Shown here: piece after piece, positions 35,489-44,854 of the stretch
How the letters are laid out: each line of letters opens with the position of its first letter
Numbering within the stretch: position 1 is the stretch's first letter
Source: Phoma sp. XZ068
Lineage: Eukaryota; Ascomycota; Dothideomycetes; Pleosporales; Didymellaceae
Direction: 5' to 3'
Assembly (NCBI GenBank): GCA_004835665.1
Contig: RBKR01000001.1
Span: forward strand, 2,604,001 to 2,668,000
DNA: 64,000 nucleotides
Notes under the pieces: generated by a model
Databases searched by the model: none
The model's input: the letters and a program-made list of their open reading frames with translations, nothing else
Told to the model about the DNA's origin: nothing
Program-made: the position numbers and the translations under genes

Positions 35489-36947
35489 TCGACCAGGCAC
35501 GTACTTTTCTCTTCGACCAACATGTTGGTCTAGACCAGACTTTGCGACCTGTAGCATAGCTGTAATACTGCACGCAGTAATGTTTCAAATCCAGGGTGCT
35601 CATCAGGTTTCTTGTGCGGGATCTGAAGATGTCGAGTGGCCCAGCTGCCATCGTTCATTGGTCCAATGCATAATCCCTTTCCGGTCAGGCACCTCGGGAA
35701 GCCCAGCGATTTGGCCGAGTAGATGCATCTGCAACGACGAGGGCACACACTACTAAGCTTTCGGACGAGGCATATGTTTCCGACTGGTGGTCGCTCCTGC
35801 GCGCTGCGCACATTCTTGACCTCGGATGCGCTGCCGGAGTTTCTATTACATCAGCGGAAGCAACGGGTACGGTATGCCCAAAGCGGAAACCTATGGCACG
35901 GACATATTCGCCATCAGTGCTCATTGTCGCAGCAAAGATCGTGATACAAGACGTGATCGTTTTCGAGGAGTCACAGGCACCTCAATGGACAGCTGTACAG
36001 AGTACCTAGGTACCCGCAATATGGTGTACCTTGCAACCAGATTTGCAGCAGAGTTGCGGGACGTGGACCTTGTTGCTCCGTGGAAGACCGCATGGCTGCA
36101 ATTGGCCAGCTGCAGCGACGACTTCACTTCCTATGCATATTACCCTGATGAGGTAGACTATTGTGTGCCTGTTTCTTCGCTGTCTTGCAGGGGGAAAACT
36201 CTGAATTGGTGTGCTGCAACCAGAGAAGCACCGTGGTGGACGCGATGTGGGGTGCAGGCAGCGAGGAGTCAGCCGAACGCTTGGAGATGGCGTGCGAAAT
36301 CGCGTATCATACCTCCACGCGTACGATAACTCCATAAATTTAGTCGGCCGTCGTCGTCAACAGCGTTCTAGAATTCTGTACCCACACAATCGCTCAGCTA
36401 CTTAATACATCGCAACTTCCGCTCTCCATTCACGATAGTCGTTATCTCCTCACAAAGCTATAGCCGCAGACAACCGTACATCTACTGGCAACCCTCGGCA
36501 TTGTTCCTCGACCTCGAAGTTCTTATCGCTCGCAACGATCAGAACGGCAACGCTACTGCACGGTGCCTGCTGCCAACCGCCTCCCTTCGAACCGCCCGAG
36601 GTCGCTGTCGCACCCCTATCAGACGTCTCTGTAAGTTTGCTGCTTTCTTCACACATTCTTCGTGTCACAATGGCTCCTTAGACGCGGGAAGGAACCGTGC
36701 ATGCCTCGTCTTATCTACGAGATTCTATTACCGTCATCTAGCCCTGTGCTAATTCATAGGCTGCAGGCAGATCAAAGATAACGATTCTAAACAAAGACGC
36801 ACGTCCTTCCGTCATCTGCACTTCCAAGGGCTGTGCACTTACCGCTTCTTCGTGATTTTCAGCTCGTAGCAATTGCGCGCATCACGACGAACCGTGCGCG
36901 ATTTTGAGTCAAGTGAGGCTTTTAATAAATATACATCCTACCTCAAC
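35489..36947. other. gene-free stretch
   Basis: About 1.46 kb between two + strand genes. An ORF of about 167 codons (from ATG 35827 to 36329, +) exists but has no domain and overlaps an equally long antisense ORF, so it is not called. The last few hundred bases should hold the Ecl1-family promoter and leader. Confidence 0.4.
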
Positions 36948-37950
36948 ATGGCTACGCATCACGTTCGCCATCCATCGCATCAATCCAAAAAGACGCATCC
37001 TACCCACGCAAGGACATCCAGGCCTACCACTTTATCAAAACGTTCCGGTTCCCACGGAAGGAAAAGCAACGCGCCCGCCGTGCAGCACCGGGAAGTTGTT
37101 GAAGACGAAGACGAAGATCCGATGGCCGTGAGCTTTCTGAACTACTGGTATGTTGACATGGACGGTGGTACTATCAACACACACTAACATGGGCTGTAGC
37201 ACTGTCTGCGAAAAGCAAATCATTGTTCCGAGCAACTCGGTGTTGTACTGCTCGGAGAGGTAAACAAAGCCCATGATGTAATACTTTCATAGCGGTACAT
37301 ACTGACATCTATCCAGCTGCAAGAAGAAGGACGCTGAGAAGAGTCTCACATACTACGACTACTCACCCCCAACAACGCCCTTCACCAACTTCACATTTGA
37401 CGACCTCCACTACCCTGATATCATCCCGCAACGCTCGCCCACCCAGTCGCACTCCAAGCGCAACTCGTATGCCTCCTCAGATGGTTCCATAGAGGAGGAA
37501 TTTCACCGCTCTGACTCTGACGCTTCCAACTATCTTCGCCAGTTCCAAAACATCTCCAATGGTACTGATACCGTCCGACCGATTCGTCCCCGCTACGAGC
37601 GAGCATCGACCTCCTCGGCCAACTTCAGTGCTGCGCCTTCCTTGTCGCATACACCAGCGTCGTCATATAGCTTCTCACTCCCGTACACACCATATACCCA
37701 GCCCTCCAACAACCGCCCCCTGCCACCCAGGACACATGGCTCATCGTATGCATCCAAGTCCATCGACCTCGTCACACCCATGAACGGCCCTTCGAGTCCC
37801 AAGCAATACTGGCACAAGGCGCCACCTGTTTCGAGGACGTCCATGAGTACCATTGAAGGCGAGATCAGGTACGCGAAATCGCCAGTACCATCGTTGTCGC
37901 CTGCCAACGGTAGTCTTGGCCGATTACTTGGGTCCACGCCTCGACAGTAA
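36948..37950 (+). CDS. Ecl1-family life-span regulatory factor (zinc-binding)
   Basis: Three exons (36948-37147, 37200-37259 and 37317-37950) give 297 residues. The Ecl1 signature appears only after splicing: Cys67-x2-Cys70-x13-Cys84-x3-Cys88, in CTVCEKQIIVPSNSVLYC followed by SESCKKKDAEK. The N-terminus is His/Lys/Ser-rich and basic. The C-terminal 180 residues are Ser/Pro/Tyr-rich with many SP/TP sites, suggesting phosphorylation. Ecl1-family proteins (named for extension of chronological lifespan in fission yeast) respond to nutrient or zinc limitation. The zinc cluster is known from the family; function here is by homology. Both introns interrupt the cysteine cluster. The first splits the codon of Cys67 (TG|C) and the second splits the Ser codon just before Cys88. 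Confidence 0.88.
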
Positions 37951-38873
37951 ATCATTACTTCTTTCACGATATCGATTCTCGAAATACCTATTGTAATACA
38001 TTGTCCTGAGGGACTGCTATGCAGGCGTAGCTCGGCATGACAGCGTTGCTTTTACAAAAGTTCTGGAATATACACACCATGCATATTGCGCCAGTGCGGA
38101 CAAGGCATGGATTAGGAGGAAATTAGATAGCTACACAACAAATCCATTTGGCACTCAGTGCCTACTTCACTCATAACTACAACATGTTTTTTGGCCACCA
38201 CGTGCATAGAAAGCAAATTCTTGCCACATCTGTGAATATGAAAGTGTTCACAGGTCATCATTACCGAGCTGTGACTGCAGTCTCCCTCTACGCCAAAGGA
38301 TTCTACACAAATTGTATATTCCTCGTCCGCGAGGCCTTCGTGGTCTACTACCTGTAAGCCTATCGCAATTGTCTTAATTGGCATCCACATGAAACTATCT
38401 AGCCGCTGGAGAGCAACCCACCTCCTTCCATGGCGCATAAAATTTAAGTTCACTATATCGAATCTGTGTAGCGGTGGAGCTGATCTCTAATATTTCAGCG
38501 TCTACGGCGTCTACACAATCACGTTATTCAGACCTAAATATATTCATCGTACGCCCATGATCTGTACGCTGTTACTTTCAATGACAATAATAACTTGTTG
38601 AATATGCTCCTGGCGAGCTGTATCCCTGTCGGTTTCTTTTACGTACCAACACCAAGTAACAAGACGGTTGCATATTTCAAAAATAATTCCTAGACTGCTT
38701 GAATCGAGGCAATTGTCATGCCAGTGTACTGAGTATTTCAGGTGGACTAAAGTGTAAGGTTAAGCACAAAGAGCCAAACCATGAGCTCGAAAACCAAGAG
38801 CTGAATAGCAACAATCCCACACCTACCAACATAGGTACCACCACTCTCGTTGCACACCAGAACACATGAACGA
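37951..38873. other. convergent intergenic region
   Basis: About 920 bp between the convergent stops of the Ecl1-like gene (+) and the aspartic protease (-). AT-rich; it should hold both 3' untranslated regions. No gene, repeat or RNA recognised. Confidence 0.4.
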
Positions 38874-40118
38874 CTACAACTCATAGCCTTCCTCCGAATT
38901 ACCCCATCTTGACTGGGCTATCCTCAACTCTTTTTCATCTGCATCAAACACTACATACGCGCTCCTCAAGAACGTCGCGCCTAGCAACCTCACAGGCCCA
39001 TCATTCGGCACAACGCCAAAGTAGCACATCCTTTCCCCATGCCTGTCCTCAACAGGCGGTACGGTGACAGGAAAGCCTGGGGGATAGATAATCTCACTAT
39101 ATGGAACCCGAATCCTTGCGTTTCGCCCCATCGTTCGAGCAGCGAACTCGAAGTCCAAAGAGCCGGTTGCTGGTGATCGAAGAGCGCAAGGAACATACGG
39201 CGAGCCATTGATGACCTCCGTAGCATTGAGGTTTTCCACGATGCCTTCGTACAGCGATGTTGGGACGTACATGTTCGGACTCCCTGTATCGAGCGTGAAC
39301 CCCACCTTGTAGCCCTCCTGCGTCAATCGCTTGTATATTTTGTTTCCATCCGCTCCTTCGTAGACCCTTGTCAGGATTGTGATGTTGACTTTCCATTCCC
39401 TCACTGCGCCCAACTCTGGATCCAAATCAAGCGGGACCCGGGCGAGCGTGCCTTTATACTTCTCTCGATCTTCTCCACCGAACTGTACAGATCCTTCCCT
39501 CGCATCCTGTGAATTCAGCCATACGCTAAACTTTCTCGTCCCTTCCGACGCAATAAGTGCCATTCGCTCCCACAACGGTGTGTACGTCGCACTTAGATTT
39601 CCACGGTACGGAGACGTGGGACTCGAGTACACCGATTCACTATATCTCGAACCCAAACCGAAGATCCCGCGATTGCCTTGCACGAAGAGAGGAGTAGGCA
39701 GGTTACCGACAGCAAACTGCGCGTTTATCACAGGTGGAAGATCAGAGATGGAAAGGGTGTCGTTGTAATATTGGCCAATGACTGCGAGATCGGGTGTAAG
39801 CCCATAGCGGGCATCAAAAGGGATGTTGGTTTTGGTGATGGTTGAGGATGTGGTAGGGTTGAAGGAGAAGTTTGGTGGACATGTGGGTGCGCAGCCTGAT
39901 GAGTTGGCTTCAGGGACCCATACGTCTGTTGAGCCGGTGTCGAAGAGGAGTGAGAATGACTGAGGGGGTGTGCCGATTGCGATGTTGATATTGTAGCGCT
40001 GGTAAGCGAGGTCGTTGTAGATTGGCACTTCATGTGGAAGGTGAGTTGCGAAGGTAGCCTGGGTAAGTATACTTGTTAAGAATTCGCGGGCCAAAAGACG
40101 GAACGTGAGAAGACCCAT
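38874..40118 (-). CDS. Pepsin-like aspartic protease (family A1)
   Basis: A single exon of 414 residues from the ATG at 40118; an upstream in-frame TTG is not credible. Two catalytic motifs are present: LLFDTGSTDVWVP (Asp60) and GFTLDTGSPNMYVP (Asp277), each followed by the usual hydrophobic-hydrophobic-Gly type region (RGIFGLGSRY; VRLLGATFLRSAYVVFD). The N-terminal 25 residues are hydrophobic with an Arg break and may act as a signal peptide. Cleavage near ATFATHLPHE would leave almost no propeptide, which is short for a secreted pepsin. Several Asn-x-Ser/Thr sites (NSSG, NLSA, NATE) fit secretion. It probably digests protein outside the cell or in the wall/vacuole. No GPI-like C-terminal hydrophobic tail is visible. 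Confidence 0.92.
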   Translation of the reverse strand: MGLLTFRLLAREFLTSILTQATFATHLPHEVPIYNDLAYQRYNINIAIGTPPQSFSLLFDTGSTDVWVPEANSSGCAPTCPPNFSFNPTTSSTITKTNIPFDARYGLTPDLAVIGQYYNDTLSISDLPPVINAQFAVGNLPTPLFVQGNRGIFGLGSRYSESVYSSPTSPYRGNLSATYTPLWERMALIASEGTRKFSVWLNSQDAREGSVQFGGEDREKYKGTLARVPLDLDPELGAVREWKVNITILTRVYEGADGNKIYKRLTQEGYKVGFTLDTGSPNMYVPTSLYEGIVENLNATEVINGSPYVPCALRSPATGSLDFEFAARTMGRNARIRVPYSEIIYPPGFPVTVPPVEDRHGERMCYFGVVPNDGPVRLLGATFLRSAYVVFDADEKELRIAQSRWGNSEEGYEL

Positions 40119-40381
40119 GATGAAATGGGACGAATTGAGTGACAACAGTTCGGCACTGCAGGAGTATAAGGTGCGAGGCTTTCAGGCAACCTGCACCTAA
40201 TTTTCTACGAATAAACATTGCGGACGTCTGTCTTGAGAATGCGGGGTCATCACCTAATATCTAAGACCCTCTCCCATGTTTGATATATGCTGAGAAGACC
40301 TCTAGATAGACTGGAGATAGAGTGCAACTTGGCGAATAGACTGATTGCCAGGGTTACTATAATCATTTCTGTTCCGTCTTT

Positions 40382-41296
40382 TCACGATGATTCTGCCTCC
40401 TCTGCTTCGGACCTGCGCTCTGCGTGTGCCCTAACCGCTGCCAGCGCCTCTTCTTTTCTATACTTTGCGCCAGGCCAGGCAAAACTCCGATAGATCTTCT
40501 TGTATTGCTGCGCAGCACCTTGGTCATCTGCAGTCAAGGACTCGTCGTAATCGTCCACTTCCGATACACCTTCTACATCCCCATAAAGTTCACCCTCGCG
40601 TCCTTCGTGTCCAGGCACGGGGACCATTTTCAAGGTCTCAAACTTGGTTCTCAGGTCATCGAAAAAGTCCTCCACCGCCCTTTCGCTCATCAGACCGCTG
40701 CATTCGAGTATGTCTTCGTAGATATTTCCCTTGAATACGTCTAGCACAATAACTCGTCCGCCACTCTCGTACCCGTCGGCTACGACGATCATGTTCTCCA
40801 GCTTGATATCCTCCAGATCATCACCGTCGAACCAATTCTCTTCTTCGTCAGCGTCCTTGTCTCGATCCTCATCCTGATACCATAGATATCCTTCTTCTTC
40901 TACATCATCAACCTCGTCTTCGGAATTCTCCCTTCTCCTCTCATCAAACTCTTCAACTAGCTCCTGCACGGACAACGCTCCAGACTGATCGTCTTCTGCC
41001 CACTGATGTGGTTCCCACGTTGAATAGTCTATGACATCGCTCTTGTAGTGGATGTTTGTAACCATATTTCTGGAATCCTTCTCATCAATATAGGGCAAAT
41101 ATCTTAAGAGATCGATCACGATCGGCGATCTTGGAAAACCTTTCGTAGTCTCTGGGGTGATGCTCGGCCATCCTCCAGGCGGTGGGAATTTGAGTGCTGA
41201 TTCTGGAATATAGAATGTCATCAGGAACTTGTAGTAGTCGCCAATAATGGTGACTAGCTCGTCGCGGGTAAGTCGCTGCCACGGTGGGTTTGTCAT
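40382..41296 (-). CDS. Conserved-looking acidic protein of unknown function
   Basis: A single exon of 304 residues from an ATG (41296). I do not recognise it securely. The first 100 residues look globular (RDELVTIIGDYYKFLMTFYI; then GFPRSPIVIDLLRYLPYIDE). Residues 110-155 are very acidic (many Glu/Asp with RRRENSEDEVDDVEEE) and the remainder contains IVVADGYESGGRVIVLDVFK followed by GNIYE. This resembles the strand pattern of SUKH/Smi1-Knr4-type proteins, so a Knr4/Smi1-like fold is possible but weakly supported. The C-terminus is Lys/Ala/Glu-rich and helical. No signal peptide or membrane segment. Codon use and the absence of stops favour a real gene. Confidence 0.7.
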   Translation of the reverse strand: MTNPPWQRLTRDELVTIIGDYYKFLMTFYIPESALKFPPPGGWPSITPETTKGFPRSPIVIDLLRYLPYIDEKDSRNMVTNIHYKSDVIDYSTWEPHQWAEDDQSGALSVQELVEEFDERRRENSEDEVDDVEEEGYLWYQDEDRDKDADEEENWFDGDDLEDIKLENMIVVADGYESGGRVIVLDVFKGNIYEDILECSGLMSERAVEDFFDDLRTKFETLKMVPVPGHEGREGELYGDVEGVSEVDDYDESLTADDQGAAQQYKKIYRSFAWPGAKYRKEEALAAVRAHAERRSEAEEAESS

Positions 41297-41518
41297 CTTG
41301 ATTTTCGGGCTTTCATATAGGACTGCAATTGCGTTTAGTTGGGCAATTTTGAGGTATTAAACGTTAGGATCTGATAGAGCACGCTGTGCTGCTGCGAAAA
41401 TAGGGGTCGACTAGAGGTTCAGGCAGACAACGCCGAGACACACGTTAGGCGACCAAGTGTCCCGCTTCGTACCTCGGCAGAAATGTGGTATAGATGCTCC
41501 AGGATGGTGGCAAAGTCG

Positions 41519-42138
41519 TCAAGACCTGATAACTGTAGCAGTCGCACTGATTGTGGTAGCTATACCAGTGATCACATACCGCCACGCATTCGTCTTCGCC
41601 CACAAGTTTGCAATCGTTTTCATGTCCACATCCTCCGCCCACCTTTTCCAGCTAGCTCTCGCTGTATCATGATCGGTGCCCTGGCCTTCGTTCTTCAACT
41701 CAAACTCGCCACGCAGCAGCTCCTGTGCTTTCCACTTGCCTGCCCCATTGACACCAGGCTCCATGTACAACGCCGTATATGGAATGATGCTTGCAATCGC
41801 AAAAGCTGCTACGGCATAGAGTGAGGACGTACGCGAGGCAGTGAGGTAAGCTAGCACTGCGTTGCTCGAGGCGCCGAGAATGATGAGGGGTGCAACAAAG
41901 GTGGGTGCGAATTGGTAGGCTTGCAACCACTGCTTTGCAAGCAGCTTTGGCGGTGCGTGAGTTGTCAATGGCGGGATTACGACATGGCTGTAGGTAAAAC
42001 TAAGACCTTGGATATGTCAGTAACAATCGAGAGATCCAGGACCGCCAGCCTACCTGTGTAGAGACTGGGTGCTACCAGCGCAATAGACTGCAGAATCGAA
42101 ATCTTCGTTTGCGATAGCTCACTCATCGCTTCAGACAT
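41519..42138 (-). CDS. DUF1772 (anthrone oxygenase-like) membrane protein
   Basis: Two exons (42138-42054 and 42006-41519) give 190 residues. About four hydrophobic helices are visible: ILQSIALVAPSLYTGLSFTY with the following SHVVIPPL; FAPTFVAPLIILGASSNAVL; LYAVAAFAIASIIPYTALYM; and the C-terminal YVITGIATTISATATVI. The order Gly-Leu-...-Ser-His early, PYT-x3-M-xP in the middle and NxxR near the end match DUF1772. This fungal family contains the anthrone oxygenases of polyketide pathways, where they oxidise anthrones to anthraquinones, but many members lie outside clusters with unknown substrates. No polyketide synthase is present here, so the enzymatic role is only a possibility. It is divergent from the SDR gene at 42901. 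Confidence 0.85.
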
Positions 42139-42900
42139 GCAGTGGTGCCCGACAGAGTCAATATCAGGGTTCCGTTTCAACGGAGAGACGCTGCTTATAT
42201 GCTTAGGTTACTGTGTGCCGGAAGTCACTACGTCATGCGTCATGGTGCGACGGCGGACGCGGTCAAGTAGGTGGATGTGGTCTCATAATCGTGTACAGGA
42301 ACTTTCTTCAACTACAAGACACGGGGGATCGGAATTGCAGCACTGTTTGTACGGGTGTTATCGTAATTACGATGGTTGCGTTGCGAAAAGATACGAGTGC
42401 GTGATGGTTCGCCGAAAGTCATCGGGGGCTCCTGCCAGTTGCTCAACGGCGCTAGCCTTGCCTGTCACCACATCGCAAGCTACCAGCAACCACATCCACA
42501 GAACCGACAGCCATGATCTGTAACATGAGGGGTCCGAAAAAGTGCGGATCGGGTCAGCAAATTCGTTTGTACTTCGCAGTTAAGGTGCTTACCACCGATC
42601 GGAGGAGTGATGTATATGGTCAGAACTCTACCATTTCCCCGCACAGATCGCACAGATTGCTGGTTAAGGGCATTCCGGAGGTAGGAACTATGGACGCAAA
42701 GTATGTCAGATAGACGGACATAGAGCCTGCCACAAAATCCCGAAACTGAGCAAGTGCTATAAAGGCAGATTGGTGAACGCAAAAAGCATCAACCTGTGAA
42801 CTTCAAAACTCCTTCCATACCAAAGCGAGGCAGTTTCCACTTTATATTACTGCTCTTCTATTTTGTCACAAACTACGACCAAACCACCAACATACCAGTC
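42139..42900. other. divergent intergenic region between DUF1772 and SDR genes
   Basis: 762 bp that must contain both promoters. Except for the TATA-like element at 42758 I recognise no specific site. No gene is supportable inside it. Confidence 0.4.
42758..42764 (+). promoter_or_regulatory. TATA-like element of the SDR gene
   Basis: TATAAAG about 140 bp upstream of the SDR start at 42901. Position suits a core promoter with a leader of about 100 nt. Inferred from sequence only. Confidence 0.4.
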
Positions 42901-43825
42901 ATGACTTCGCAGACTCCAGTTTGGTTCATCACTGCAGCCTCGAGCGGCTTCGGCAAGTACATGGCACTTGAAGCTCTCTCGCGAGGCCATAAGGTTATCG
43001 CCAGCGCGCGCAGCACATCGCGCCTCGTCGACTTGAAGGAGAAGGGTGCGGTGACCGTAACACTCGATGTAACTGCGCCACAAGCAGAGATCGAGAAGGT
43101 TGCGAAGGAGGCCAACGAGCAGTATGGCTATATCAATCATCTCGTCAATGCAGCTGGCTACATCCTTGTCGGTGCAGTCGAAGAAACAACGTACGTCCCG
43201 ACCAACTCTGGATGCACTTAAGCTACCATTCATAGCCACCGCTAACATATACAGGCCCAAGGAAGATTTCGATCAATTCAATACCAACGTGTTCGGCATG
43301 CTCAACGTCTCGAAAGCATTCCTGCCTTACATCCGCGCTACTTCGGGCCACCGTACGGTCTCCAATTTTGGCAGTATTGGGTCCTGGCACGGTGGCGCAG
43401 GGTATGGTCTTTACTCTGGTACCAAATGGGCGTGTAGTGGCATCTCCGAGAGTATGCGCGCTGAGCTGGCTCCGCTGGGTATTGCGGTGACTGTGATCGA
43501 ACCTGGTTACTTCCGCACCGGGTTTCTTAATGCGGGCACCCAAATGAAGAGCGAGAAGAAAATTAGAGAGTATGACGAAACGGCCGTTGGCAACGTTAGG
43601 GCCACATTGGATAAAGTAGACAACAACCAGCCAGGTGATGTGGTAAAAGGATCTAGGATTATAGTTGACATTCTGACGAAGAGCGGCGCTGCCGAGGGGA
43701 AAGAGGTGCCGATCCGTGTGGCGCTGGGTTCGGACTGTTCGACCGGAATTCGCGAGAAGGTTGAGGACACGATCAAGCTATTGGACGAGTGGGATCCTGT
43801 TACGACGAAGACAGACCATGAATAG
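42901..43825 (+). CDS. Short-chain dehydrogenase/reductase (classical SDR)
   Basis: Two exons (42901-43190 and 43255-43825) give 286 residues. The cofactor turn is WFITAASSGFGKYMALEAL (variant TxxxGxG). The basic pair SARSTSRL suggests NADP(H), LDVTAPQ is the adenine-ring site and LVNAAGY the NNAG equivalent. The active site is Ser137 in NFGSIGSWHG with Tyr150 and Lys154 of YSGTK, followed by EPGYFRTGF. These order and lengths fit fungal classical SDRs acting on alcohols, ketones or steroid-like substrates in the cytosol. The first in-frame ATG is 42901; the frame is open further upstream only from a GTG. Neighbour DUF1772 is divergent, and the stop is 20 bp from the convergent GTPase stop, so the 3' ends must overlap. 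Confidence 0.93.
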
Positions 43826-43845
43826 GAGCCTAAAGAACCGCAATA

Positions 43846-44553
43846 TCAAGCTTCAGACAATTTGAAGACCCCTTTGAGCGTATTTCGAACCGAGCTCTTT
43901 TCTTCCTTGCCTTTGGATATTTTTTCTTCTTTCTTTTCTTCACCTCTTGCCTTCAACTGTCTCAGCCTTTCAAGCTTCCAAATGCTCTTTACCAACAGCT
44001 CCAGCGCGTCCGCAGGTCCGTTTCTTCCAAGTGAATCTATCTCGATGCTCCTAATACCCTGAGATTGCGCCCACTCTTCTGCTAGACTCTGGCCGACTGC
44101 TCTGCTTTCTTTCCCTGTAGTCACGAGATCAAGCTTATTCCCAACAAGCACACACCCGAAACTTCCACAATCATCACGGTCTGCATCCTCGCGCTCATTG
44201 GCCAGCCTACGACAACCCCAAAGAAACTTGTACGCCTGATCAACGACATACTCAAAACTCTCCAAGTTTGTAACATCGTACAAAAGGGCAACGCCATCCG
44301 CTTCAACAAGCATCTTCTCCGCCCACCCAATGTATTGCGTCTCCTGCTCTGGCTTGAGGAATGAGGTGCTTAGGTCCATGCATGTCAAGCTTGAGGCTAG
44401 ACCACCGTCCACAATGACCTCGTGTGAGCGTAAAATGCTGTCGGGGTCGTAGAAAACGAATGAGCTCCCATAGCAGAATTGGTCGATGAAACATGTCTTT
44501 CCCACGCCGGGCTCGCCGAAGACCACAATATTGTGGCGGGGGGAGGAAGACAT
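43846..44553 (-). CDS. Atypical Ras-like small GTPase
   Basis: A single exon of 235 residues from the first in-frame ATG (44553). The P-loop is GEPGVGKTC (residues 13-21). Motif G4 is VLVGNKLDLV, the switch-II-to-alpha2 region is followed by GVALLYDVTNLESFEYV, typical of Ras, and IEIDSLGRNGPADAL replaces the usual SAK. The switch-II motif DxxGQ is not recognisable: at its place stands CMDLSTSFLKPEQETQYIGW. The catalytic glutamine and invariant glycine are therefore missing. The C-terminus is Lys/Glu-rich (LKARGEEKKEEKISKGKEEK) and lacks a CAAX box, so prenylation is not expected. Function unknown; it may bind GTP without ordinary hydrolysis. It is divergent from the phosphatase gene (302 bp between starts) and convergent with SDR. 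Confidence 0.82.
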   Translation of the reverse strand: MSSSPRHNIVVFGEPGVGKTCFIDQFCYGSSFVFYDPDSILRSHEVIVDGGLASSLTCMDLSTSFLKPEQETQYIGWAEKMLVEADGVALLYDVTNLESFEYVVDQAYKFLWGCRRLANEREDADRDDCGSFGCVLVGNKLDLVTTGKESRAVGQSLAEEWAQSQGIRSIEIDSLGRNGPADALELLVKSIWKLERLRQLKARGEEKKEEKISKGKEEKSSVRNTLKGVFKLSEA

Positions 44554-44854
44554 AGTACTGTATAGACTGAAGTTCGTTGCAACTGCCGTAAAAATGTCGA
44601 TATTATGTAGGTGATGTGTTTGAGTATCAAGTTGGAAAATGCGACAAGCAGGAGGACTGATGATTAAGGCGTGGTGTGGCCGTGAACAGTACCTTCGATG
44701 TTTGTGCCTGACTCTCAGACACACTTCTACCTTTGGAAGGTGCTTTGCATAAGATGACAGAAGCGTTGATACTACAGAATGGCCTTTCTACCAACATAGC
44801 AGAACGCTCGGTATCATTTTGACTGTCACAATTCACGAGCATCCCTCAACCCAC

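Noticed and set aside
35827..36329. ORF of 167 codons on the + strand
   Set aside because: No domain, a comparable antisense ORF, and composition not clearly protein-like. It was left as intergenic.
44554..44724. 57-residue N-terminal extension of the GTPase
   Set aside because: The extension starts at GTG, is not Ras-like, and the ATG at 44553 directly precedes the P-loop strand as in other small GTPases.
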